Shown in pieces: positions 32,786-42,860 of a DNA stretch of 64,000 nucleotides. The stretch's first letter is position 1. The number at the start of each line of letters is the position of its first letter. This DNA is from Venturia oleaginea (lineage: Eukaryota > Ascomycota > Dothideomycetes > Venturiales > Venturiaceae), in assembly GCA_013176395.1 (NCBI GenBank), contig JABMLP010000022.1:806001-870000 (forward strand), given 5' to 3'. The position numbers and the translations under genes were made by a program. A model generated the notes under the pieces. It was not told the origin of the DNA. It saw only the letters and a list, made by a program, of their open reading frames with translations, and did not search any database.

Positions 32786-34615
32786 ACGTACTCCACCACC
32801 GTGCAGGCCACTTTTTCTTGGCACGACCAACTCATATTACGCCTCTTCAATTTTATCGCTATCAACAATAGATTCCAAATCTGTCGTGCTGCTATCTGAT
32901 TCAGAAGATATCTCAATATCCTTTTTACACCTTCGCGCATTGTGCCCAGTCGCGCCGCAGTTCCCACAGCGCCGTAAAGCTGGCCGGGCTGTTTCTTGAT
33001 CACCACTACCACGAGCCTTCTTTGATTTCTGAGGCGCTACAGACGCCTCAGCAGCTACCTGCGCTGCTGCAGTCCCGTACTCTATAGTAACACCTTGCTG
33101 GATCCACTTCCTTTTGCGCGATTTTCCCTTCGTCATTACTGCCAATTGCTCTTCAAGCTCGTGGTTTCGTGCAATAAGTAGAGCGTTCTGGTGCAGCATC
33201 AATTCAGCGCCCTTGACAAGCTGAGAGAAGCCAGTCTGCGCAGTAACTGGTGACCGAGTGAAAGATTCGCGTACAAGCTTTGATTGAGATCCAAATTCAA
33301 GAGTATTGCTTGGAGTCTTCGACTGCCACGGCGTCTCCTGCGGTGGGGGTGCTGGTGGGGTACGTAGCCGTACTTCAAGGCGATCCAATACCACCTCCAC
33401 GTTAATAGGGACTAGTCCTACCATCTCAAAAGCCTTTCGACAGTTCTCTTCTGTAAACACGTCGAAAAACGCGTCTTTGAAGGCCGGGAGGAAGCCTTAT
33501 TTGTTGATCTGGTAGACGCGTCGGCGTGCTAAGTCTCGAACTCGTTGAGAGTACTTGCACTTCAACGGCGAGAAGCAGACCACATCAAGCGGCTGGAGGA
33601 TATGCGATGAATGAGGTGGCATACAGAGCTTTAGGATCTTATGTTCGAGGCAGTAGTCCTTGAAATCCTGGTTGAGATGGCTCTCATGGCCGTCCAAGAT
33701 GAGCAGCCTATACCCCCCTACTTGACGCGCCTTTGTTTGCGCGTCAAAGTGCTTCAACCACTTAAGACCAAGCGCATTGTTTGTCCAGCCGTTCTCAGAG
33801 ACCGAGAGCTTCCAATTCCGTGGTATATCTGCCTCCTCATACCACGCAGAGATGTGAACGCGTTCTTTGTAGATAATGAAGGGCGGGGTCGCATACCCAG
33901 CGGCGCAGATACTCTGGATAACTGTAACCCACTCGCAGTTGCCTGGCTGGATCAAATTAGACCGTGTACGTCTTTCAGAAGCTGTGACGACCTTCATTGA
34001 CCCAATAATACCCATCTGGAAGCCAATCTCGTCAAAGTTGTGTATCCTTGTCGTGGATGCCGTACTTTGCTTTAGTATCTGTAACGAGCTTGAACCACGC
34101 GCCGATAATCTCTGGGTCTTCCTGTAGTATCCTTTGCCTATCCTTGGCTCGATTGAAGGCCATCTTGAGCTCATCTGAGCGCGTTACGAACCTCTCAGCC
34201 CACTTTTTCCCTACTGGCACTCCACCGCGTACACCCACCAGTTTATCCGCCATACCTGCCACCTCACACAGCCGGGGCGCAAATCCTCGCAAATAGAGGT
34301 CGAGGATATATTGGACAAGCGTTTGCTCTTCTGTTGCAGTGAGCTTATGGGAGTTTGGGCGAGTTTGAGATGGAGAGGTAATTCCGCAGAGCCGATCAGA
34401 GAGCCTTTGGTGTTTGATGTTGAAGGCTGCAGCAGCGCGCCGTAGGCTTTGAAATTGGCCAGAGGTATAGGCCTGAAGAGCGAGATCAATTCTGCCTTCT
34501 TCTTGAACGGCTATCGCGTTGCGTTGTTGAGACATTGCGTGTTGAAGAGGATAAGGTCTGTGGCAAGGAAATGTGGCCGGCTCGGTGGTGTGGCCGGCTC
34601 GGTGGTGGAATACGT
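32786..34615 (-). mobile_element. Fot/pogo-type element, copy 2 (broken)
   Basis: The 5' end (right side, TA at 34616-34617) has the tip ACGTATTC followed by two identical 17-bp units CACCACCGAGCCGGCCA. The 3' end (left side) has a changed tip ACGTACTC and one unit CACCACCGTGCAGGCCA. The left TA is no longer present. The length of about 1.83 kb matches copy 3. It is oriented leftward, opposite to copies 1 and 3. Confidence 0.88.
32837..34535 (-). pseudogene. Fot/pogo DDE transposase, copy 2 (frameshift and stop)
   Basis: Starts MSQQRNAIAVQEEGRIDLAL. Domains in order are a psq-type helix-turn-helix, a CENP-B/Tc5-like segment (GKKWAERFVTRSDELK), a DDE_1 core with Asp in NFDEIGFQMG, LLILDGHESH and LQPLDVVCF, and a C-terminal CCHC knuckle CGNCGATGHNARRC. 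Compared with copy 3, two bases are missing near 34040 (DKDT to NFDE), and a Glu codon has become TAA near 33497 after YQIN K. Both break the protein; the catalytic residues themselves are intact. Confidence 0.88.
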
Positions 34616-34617
34616 TA

Positions 34618-35408
34618 TAAGTTGAGCAACATCCCTAAAGAGGGTCGGAGTCCTAATGGCCGCTTCTTGTAGACGAGCTCGATCCCTCGGAGATTCGACG
34701 TATACGCCTAGTAGAGCGAACCACACGTTTACTGTCGAAGAGATCGCTATGATTGAACTGCTTGCATCACTCCGTGCATAGTACGAAGATTTGAAACTCT
34801 TGACCGTCAAACTCGAGTACCAAGTTTTAGATGCCCTTGCACGAATCGAATCAAATTTTGATATAGCGCGTATAGAGGAAGTCAGAACGGAATCAGGCAA
34901 CCTACCATTTGCTGTCTATCGATTTCATATGCGATTCGTTACAATAGCTCGAAATATTATGGGAGCAGTATTGACCGTGCTTTCGGGCGTATAGATCCAG
35001 GAGATAAGAAGTACTTCCACTATTTATTGATCAGCTATATAAATTCATGAAGATTCAGATACCGTCTTGCAATTTTCGAGGCTCTATTCCGAAAGCCAGA
35101 TGCCTCTGTAGGCGCTCCTTCGAAGAAAAGCGAATGGTTCTTTTCCAACCATGGAGATCGTCGGAAGCGGATCGAGAAGCGCTTAATTTGAAAGGTGGGG
35201 ATCGTTTCAAATTGGACGGAAACCTCCGAGGGGTAAAAAAGACAGAGAAGATGGGAGAGATGGCGAGAGAGATGGCGAAAGAGGGAAGAAACCGGGGCAA
35301 AGTTGACTCGCCCTGACTTCGGGCGACTGGGCGGTAGCTGGGTGGCAATGCGTTGATCTTTTGGGGGGAATTAGCAGATTCCAATATATTATTCATTTTT
35401 AATACTCT
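34618..35408. other. Intergenic DNA with a 23-bp copy of the neighbouring gene
   Basis: No gene was recognised. Bases 35100-35122 are identical to 36483-36505 inside the next gene (coding KERLQRH in both on the minus strand), which points to a partial duplication or shared origin. Confidence 0.5.
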
Positions 35409-37280
35409 TTACACTGTCTGCTTTGACCGCCTGTCTTCAACACCCCTTTTGCCCCTACTAAGCTTGTCTCTGTTGATGGCACTCTTTTGAGAGGTCGTCG
35501 CGGTAAGATTCGCTTCTCTTTGCATAGCAATCCTAGCACTGCGCCGGGGATGTACTGAAAGCGTCCATGGCTCATCTGTACGCTGAGTTTCACCAGGTCG
35601 TAGTCGACTTCCTGGTTGCCTATCAGGTTGAGAAGAGCCTTGTCCATGGTCTAACCACGTGCTGTCCATTGGTTGCCAAGAGGCTAATTGTGGCCATTCG
35701 CCATTTCTGGCTCTCTTAGGTGATACCGTGTCATCTTCATCGTCGTCTATATCATCTCTGCAGCGTTTTTTACCTTTGCTTCTATTGCGGGACAGCTGGT
35801 CCGATCTGGGTCGCGTTTCTGAACCACAACGGTTCCTCTCCTTGGTCTGAGGTCCTCGACCGAGGACTGCCTCTTGGTTTCCCGGGAGCGATATCTTGCC
35901 GACTAGTTCTTCTGTGTGACTATTCTTCTGGGGAGGATTTAATTCGAGCTCGATCAGGGGGATCTGCTGTAAAATCCATCGAAGCAAGATAAGATGCCGC
36001 TCTGCATCCTCCATGGCGATTCGATAATTCTTCGTTGAGAGAACGTACTCGCTAACGCAATCATTTCGCTCTTTGATCCGCCAGAACGCTTCTTCAGCCC
36101 TTCTCAGTTTCAATCGCGCGGCCAAGAGCCTTTGTTGAAGGGTTTGCGGAGAGACTCTAGATTGTTGCGGTGTGGCGATGACTTGTTCGACTGATACTAC
36201 CACACACCTTACCGCCTTCATATGCTCCTCAGCTCTCTCTCTTTCAGCCGCCTGCTGCCAACCACAGTCAACAGAGCATAGAAACTCTTTTGTTTCCTCA
36301 GGTCTCAGCGCTACCGAGTCCACAAGCTTCTTCCACGCCTTGTTATCGTGTCGATGGCCCCTCCTAACGTTGATCGAGAAATCTTCGTACCACATGTACT
36401 CGTAGTTCAAGTATTCGATCCATGTTGTCAATTTGTCTTGTTGGGAGAGGTCTGGATCGAGCTGAAACATCCGTGTGAATCCATGCCTCTGTAGGCGCTC
36501 CTTCGCGGCTTTGGCGTACTCCGGAAAGCCCATGCCTCCTCGGAGTGGGCCACAGCGCCCAGCAAACTCTTCCCAGTTGTTAGAGGTCTCTGCCATCATG
36601 AGTACCCGTTCGTGCCCAAATTGCTGCTCCCTCTCATAGCGCTGGATCCTGCGAAAGCACTTCCATCGCCCTGCTTGCTGCTGGAAAATTCCTCTCCAGT
36701 CGTTATCCTGGTCAGCCACGTCTAGCCGGAATGATAGAATCTCGCGATCCTTGCCAGGATTCTTGACGATATCTTCCATACGCTCCAGCGGATGTGATGG
36801 CCGACCGCCACTGTCTACGAGCCTGCGGTAGGATTCGGTCTCGTACTGTTTGTCCTCGAGGTACTCTTCCTCTTCGGTGAAGGGTGGCGCAGTTGAGGCA
36901 AGGGAGGGTGATCGGGCAGACCGCTCTTGGTAGGTTGGTCCTTCGAGAAGTCGGGCAGTGAGCTGTTGAGGGTCAACCGGACTTGATTTGACAGTTTCAC
37001 TCGTCTTGTTCACTCGGTCTCTTAAAACTGGTTAGCCACGGTCGCTAAATGGCGAGCTGCTGAGTACTTACCTGAGTCTTTGAAGAAAAAGCTTGTTCTG
37101 CATTAGAACTTCACGATCTTGAACATCGATCGTCCTCGCGTATCTTTCAATGTGTCGGTCGAGTTCTTCGTAACGCGTTATACGCGAAGATTTCACTCGC
37201 CCATAACTGCGGCCGCATAATTTGTGCCATATTGAGCCCTGATCGTTTGATAGAGGAAATTGGATGTTTCTGGCAATCAT
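35409..37280 (-). CDS. Fungal multicopy-family protein with WIEYLNYEY core and RRSARIA tail
   Basis: Two exons (37280-37072, 37020-35409) give 606 aa. The intron (donor GTAAGT, acceptor TTTTAAG) joins LFLQRL to RDRVNKTSE in frame. The core around residues 235-330 contains LDPDLSQQDKLTTWIEYLNY and EYMWYEDF, then AWKKLVDSVALRPEETKEFL. Next comes a helical stretch (LQQRLLAARLKLRRAEEAFW, ERNDCVSEY, AERHLILLRWILQQIPLIEL). The last about 180 residues are charged with nuclear-type basic clusters (SKGKKRCRDDIDDDEDD, SPKRAR) and end near PRRSARIAMQREAN. From memory of fungal proteomes this combination recurs in many copies, often annotated without function and close to transposons. No known catalytic motif is visible. 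The intact frame amid decayed neighbours suggests selection or recent arrival. Confidence 0.75.
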
Positions 37281-38194
37281 AGAATGACAGGTCGGCTTCT
37301 CTCTCTCCCTATCTCCTAGCCTTAGGCAATAACCTTGGCGGCAAAATCGCGGCGTCTCGCCACATCAGATCGAGTCAACCATAGCAAATCGCTCCCTTAC
37401 AGCCTGCTGCAGAGCTGCATCGAGCCTGCAATTCCACCTCGATTTAGATTAGCTCTAGAACTGGTGGGTGTCTTGGATTAGAATAAGAACAGAAACTATC
37501 CCTCCTCTTAGTTCATCGCGACTCTATGCAGTTATACCCTTTCTCTTTGTTTACCACGCGTGATCAACGACGATGACAGACTTTATTGTTCGCTTGTATC
37601 CTCGCAACGATGATCCCCCATCGAAAAGAAGATGGGCATCAGTATCCAAGGCCGGATACTAATGGGACGAAGGATTCACATCTTCTCGCGATGTTACCGG
37701 CGTCAGTAGCACCTCCCTGCACCTCTCTGTCGCCGCGAATGCGTTCCGGAGGTGTGAAGCAAAGATGAATCCACCGACGAACGACGCGACGACACAACAC
37801 CACCACGCCCTAGGCCATTGAATACGCGCCAATACCAGCTTGAATGGACTGTAGGGTTACATAGGCATGGCAATACGCGTTGGCAAGAGGCAATGGCAAC
37901 GTGGACACGGTGGGATTCGTTACCTGGCCGCAAACCAGATGCTCGCCCAGTCATAACAAGCAGAAACAAGAAATCAAGGGATATCAGGATACGAAAACCA
38001 TCCGACTCTCTCCTACCTAGCTAGTAACTAGGCCGGGCCGCGAAAGCGGCTGTGGTACTCCTAGGAGAGAGACAGGACACCCTTGAGCCCGCCTGCACTC
38101 TGAGATCAGTCAAACCGTAGAGGGGACTGACGAGGGAAAGCAGATCTTCTGTACGACAGGGGTATGGCCTAAGAATACAACTAATAGGGATAGA
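37281..38194. other. Intergenic DNA without a recognised gene
   Basis: Contains the promoter of the preceding gene and unassigned sequence. Frames are short on both strands. Confidence 0.45.
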
Positions 38195-38315
38195 CCTCGT
38201 TAATATCTCCCGCCTAACCTCTTCGTTAATACCGAACACAAGTCTACTTCGTTAACACCTCACCCGATCTACTTCGTTAATACCGAACGCTCTACACTTC
38301 GTTAATTCCCAGACA
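38195..38315. repeat. 25-26-bp minisatellite, cttcgttaa type, five units
   Basis: Units begin at 38195, 38221, 38247, 38272 and 38297 with cttcgttaa (first copy cctcgttaa) followed by a variable tail (taccgaac... in two). Spacing is 25-26 bp. The last unit is cut at 19 bp by the next array. Confidence 0.85.
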
Positions 38316-38415
38316 CGGAGCATTGGAAAGACGAGAGACACGGAGCATTAGAAAGGGTAGAGATACGGAGCATTAGATGAGTGGAAGATACGGAGCATAG
38401 GGACAGCGGGAGACA
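38316..38415. repeat. 25-bp minisatellite, cggagcatta type, four units
   Basis: Units start exactly every 25 bp (38316, 38341, 38366, 38391) with cggagcatt(a/g)ga and end in agata or agaca. A partial fifth unit cggac follows. It directly abuts the preceding array of the same period but a different sequence. Confidence 0.88.
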
Positions 38416-38783
38416 CGGACTCTATAACTATAGGTAATATTTCGTTTGTAAAGGTACTGGGGAAACAGGCTTGGTTAGTACGGGACCACCGGACCTCTCT
38501 CGCCGGTAACGGAGATTGGCATACGAAACCCGTGCAACACATGGTCGGCCTATTCGGAGGAGACTCCTATAGGTAACGCGAAACGGGCGTCAAAATCCCG
38601 CGGGGCGTGGTATACAATGGCAGCCACTGCTGGTCCCTAAGACCTCATCCCTTTGATGGGCTCTGACCTTAGGATAGCCTCGTGGGAATTAGGATCAAGT
38701 CCTAATCAAAGAGACTGTCTGTATAGCCCGAGAGGACGGATGCGCATGTCGGTAAACTAAGAGTAGGGAAGCCTACTAGGAGG

Positions 38784-39116
38784 GTGCTCCAGCTCCATCA
38801 AGACCGGAGCAAGCGAGAAAGTGCAATTCTCGTACAGATAAGAACTGAAAAGATTGGGCTCAAGGCCTTCCTCTTCAGCAGACGTGTCCCAGGTATCCTA
38901 GATTCCAGGTGTGACTGCCGTGAGGGGACGCAGACCGTGGCCCACATCCTTTGGGAATGCCGCAAGCTCCGGGACATCCGAAGAGAGGAACTGGGCTGCT
39001 TTCCAAGACGAAACAACCTCCGGACTATCCTGACTGCGCACAAGTCAGCCACTAAAGCCATCAGATTTATGGAACGTACGCGGATCCTTGGGCATGGTGG
39101 GATCGAGAACGCGTAG
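38784..39116 (+). pseudogene. C-terminal fragment of a non-LTR retrotransposon (LINE) ORF2
   Basis: The 110-codon frame reads KIGLKAFLFSRRVPGILDSR, then CDCREGTQTVAHILWECRKL. This is the zinc-binding tail (C-x-C...H-x4-C) found after the RNase H region of fungal LINE ORF2 proteins. No reverse transcriptase domain is upstream. The 350 bp between the minisatellites and this fragment shows no frame that continues it. A 5'-truncated copy is the likely explanation. Confidence 0.65.
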
Positions 39117-39342
39117 ACGACGTCGTGCATTGGGGGGAGACTGTAGGTAGGCGGACAGCGAAACACAAGGCATTGCCTCTCGGAGCCTAGACAATGCAGA
39201 TTCGCTAGCAGGACAATCAGTATCTACAAAAGCAGGCAAGGCATTTGGAGATAGTGGTTGAGGGAGAAGAGGGAGGATGGAGGGGACAGCTGGTCTTGTT
39301 TACATTGAGGAAGGCGGAGTGGGACGCGATGGATTTGTAATT

Positions 39343-39414
39343 CGGTTAATTGCTGAATACCAACATACATTCGATTTTCTTGCAGTTACATACATTAAAT
39401 TGCAGTTACATACA
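39343..39414 (+). repeat. MULE left terminal inverted repeat
   Basis: 72 bp matching the reverse complement of 44753-44824, with internal copies of tgcagttacataca. Confidence 0.92.
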
Positions 39415-39885
39415 CTAAATTTAATTGCGCGCACATACAATCCCGCAAGGGTAATTGCAGTTACATACATAATTCCTATTGGCCCAACCGCCGCAATGCC
39501 GCAGTGCCTAAATCACGTGAATATTGTCTCCCGCCTCGTCTGAACCTCGTTGCAGCCTACGATCAAAAATCCAGTTGCCATAAGCAAGAATAAGCCTTAT
39601 CGCACTGCTTTTAAGCGATCGAGGCTTGTTGCAACTGGGTTGAAGCTGCTGCGTTTGGAGTTGGGTCAACTTTGGGTAGTGAAAATTTTCACGGTCGCAC
39701 GTCATTTAGGCGAGGTACCCTCTATTATCTAGCGTTCGGGATGTAATCTGCGGCTTATGCTACGATCTACTATGAGGGACTTCAGGCAACTGACCGCCCG
39801 TCTTGTCGCAATAATCCTATCGCCCTGCCTTAAACATTAACACTACCGTACACTATTCTATTACTACCTTAATCGTACGCTTGCA

Positions 39886-42510
39886 ATGGATACCCCACCA
39901 CCTGAGGACCGCCCTCGCTACCCTAGCCTCACGATTGGGATGGAATTTGAGTCTATTGAATCTGGGGTAGATGCTATATACGACGCCATCATTGAGGCCC
40001 GCGAGAGCTTCAAAGTCGTTACTGGTACTAACCGGTTCTGGTATGCTATATGCCGTCAACCCAAGGCCGCCAGAGGAGAGAATGATAAGGATAAGTGTCC
40101 TTTCAAGGTAAGTCTACAAAATTATCGTATTACGGTGGTCCTAATAGCTTTATAGGCTCGTATTGCCTTCACAAAAGACTCCCCTCGCCCTGTCCTACGC
40201 TCTCTCGTACCTCATAATTGTCCTACCCAGGCTCACGATAGCTGGCGCGCTCCCAATAGCGTACGCTACCAGAAGCGCCATAACTTTACGGTAATCGCCA
40301 ATGATCGCTCAATCAAGCCTAAAAATATCATGACCAACGCGCGCCTTACAACCGGACACACTATCACGTACAATACGACATGGAGAACCAAGCAGGCTGG
40401 TCTTCTTGATCTCGATGGAGACACTAAGCAGCAGTTTGAACTGATCCTACCAATGCTTCGCTTCCTCAAACAACAGGGCTCTCTTCTCAACGGCGAGATT
40501 ACTAAGCAGGTTCTTGAGGATGTTACAAACCAGGAATCAGGCTATGATGGCGCCTTCACACGCGTCAAAAGGAGCGAGGATGGTGTTTTTCAAGCAGCCG
40601 CAGTGTTACCTACAGCGATGGTAATTGCCTGGCACCATAAAAGGAACCTCGTCTTTGACGGCGCTCATTGCTCCTCTAAATACGGCGGTATCCTACTTAT
40701 TGCAACAAGCCTCGACGCTAACGAGAATACACTGGTTTTGGCCTGGGCAATCGTACCTACCGAGTCAATTGAGTGGTGGTGTTGGTTTTTTGAGCTTCTA
40801 CAGATCAACCTCATCTCCCGTTACATTACACAGCCATCAGAGGATGACCCGGAAGAAGAAGAGGAGGATGAACTACGTATCAGCATTATTACTGACCGCG
40901 GCAAAGGCCTTGATCCATCTATCGCAAAGTACTTTCCTTACCCTCTCGCTCACCACTACTTCTGTACTCAGCACTTGGCAGAGAATGTCCGCAAATACCA
41001 CGGCCAGGATGTCGAGATCTTGTTCCGCAGAGCGTGTCAAGCCCCTACTAAAGCCGCCCATTACGCCCTCGTTGAGCAGATTCGCGCCCTCGATAACGGC
41101 GATGCCGCGGTTGCATACATTGAGGCTATTGGCGAGAAGGACCGTTACTGTAAAGCCTACGCGCCACTTACTGAGTATTCTCGGTACAGCCATACAACTT
41201 CGAACATTGGAGAGTCAATGAACGCACGTTACCTGGAGGAGCGAAAGATGACACCATTGCATATGCTTGAGGCTATCTGGACCAAGGAAATGCAGCGAAT
41301 CTGGAAGCGCGCAACCTTTGACCATGGGAAGGAAGTTATCCACGGCCAACCCCTTACTCAGTATGCGGCACAGTATCAGTATGACCGCTATGAAGTTGGC
41401 CGTAGGATGATTGCCTACACCTCCAGTACATTCGTTGTATTAGTACGGCTTCACGACTCACCCGGAGCTCCTGGATGGGTGATTCACCTCAAAAAAGGTA
41501 AATGCGATTGCCTTGAGTGGCAGGACCATGGTCTCCCTTGCGCTCACGCATTCGCTGCATTTATACATCAACAGCTGGATTTTGAGAACATGTATACAGT
41601 CTATCCTCCCACCGTTTATACGAGATTGAACTCTCGTAATACCTACGAGGGATCAATGCGCCCAATTGTGCTCTCAAACCTCATTCCAGATGGAACCACG
41701 TTGCCAAATGAGGCCGCCCGTAAAGCAGGGCGACCTCGAGAGAAGCGTTATCGAGTTGACAACACCAATACTCGTATTCGCAAAGATTCTAGGCGTAAGG
41801 GTGACACTGCCGCCGCTAGATCTACTCGTAAAGCCAAAAAGCAGAAGCGTCAGGATGATATTGAGGCCGCCGCCAGTGCAGCTCGAATTCAGAATCGCAA
41901 GGATACCTTCGCCCTCAGTGACCGAGTGCGCGCTTTATGCGACACCTCCGACAAAGAATCTACTCCCAAAAACACTGCCAAATCGACTACTAAACCTACT
42001 AAATCTGCCACCAATTCTACGCTTAAACCGGCTTTAAATACAACGCCAAAATCGACATCTACACGCTCAAAATCGGCCGCTAAGGCTGCAGCCCCAATTG
42101 CGATATCTGACGACGACGAGCAATCTAGCGATGATGATGATACTGAACCTCTGCCTTCTACCTCTGCCGCCGCCAATATCACCTTCGTATCCCGCGCAGA
42201 AGCCGAAGCTGCAGTTATGAGTGATGAATACGCCATTGCCGAGGCCGCCGAGTTATACTTGAACCGTGGTGACCCTGATGCCGGTGACGATCAGGACGAG
42301 GCTGAATCTCAGCCTAACTCAAGCAGATGGCTTCTAACACCATTCGGCTCTACTACTGCTGCCACTCAAGAGTCCCTCCGCCTAACTCCACGGCAAAAGC
42401 GCTCTGCAGAGCCATCATCAGTAGAGCCTCCTATTCCGAAACGTATTCGTGGTTCCTGCGGCATTTGCCGTGATCCAAATCACGCATTTTTGGCATGCCC
42501 AAAGCGGTAA
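39886..42510 (+). CDS. MULE transposase (858 aa, SWIM zinc finger)
   Basis: Two exons (39886-40107, 40156-42510); the 48-nt intron has donor GTAAGT, branch CTAAT and acceptor TATAG. The N-terminal zinc-binding region resembles FAR1/WRKY-GCM1 (Cys in YAICRQ and KCPFK, then HNCPTQAH). The catalytic DDE residues fall in VFDGAH, IITDRGKGLD and SNIGESMNARY. The SWIM finger is CDCLEWQDHGLPCAHAF. The basic tail is Lys/Thr-rich with an acidic DDDEQSSDDDD patch, and the C-terminal knuckle is CGICRDPNHAFLAC. No frameshift or stop was found in 858 codons and all catalytic residues are present, so the protein may be active. Its stop codon lies inside the first unit of the following tandem array. Confidence 0.92.
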
Positions 42511-42763
42511 TCTCTGTATATATTTTGAACGCAATGCACTGAACTGTTTGAAGGTTGAATCGCTCAAAAACACCATCAAAATGTCTGAAAGCGGTAATCT
42601 CTATACATATTTTGAACGCAATGCGCTGAATTGTGTTGAGGGTTGAATCGCTCAAAAACACCATAAAAACGTCTGAAAGCGGTAATCTCTGTATATATTT
42701 TAAACGCAATGCACTGAACTGTTTAAGGGTTAAATCGCTCAAAAACACCATCAAAACATCTGT
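42504..42763. repeat. Three tandem 87-88-bp units after the MULE transposase
   Basis: Units begin gcggtaatctct at 42504, 42591 and 42679 and share gaacgcaatgc and gaatcgctcaaaaacacca. The first unit includes the last transposase codons and the TAA. Units differ by a few substitutions and one base of length, so the duplication is not very recent. Confidence 0.9.
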
Positions 42764-42860
42764 ACATTCTTCTCTTTTTGGACTAGTCTCTTTTTTGCGG
42801 CGTTGCGGCGTTGAGGTGGCTACATATTATATTTGCAATCATATATAAATTGTATGTATA

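Noticed and set aside
38195..38415. CRISPR-like array
   Set aside because: Repeats are contiguous and imperfect with no spacers, and the host is a fungus.
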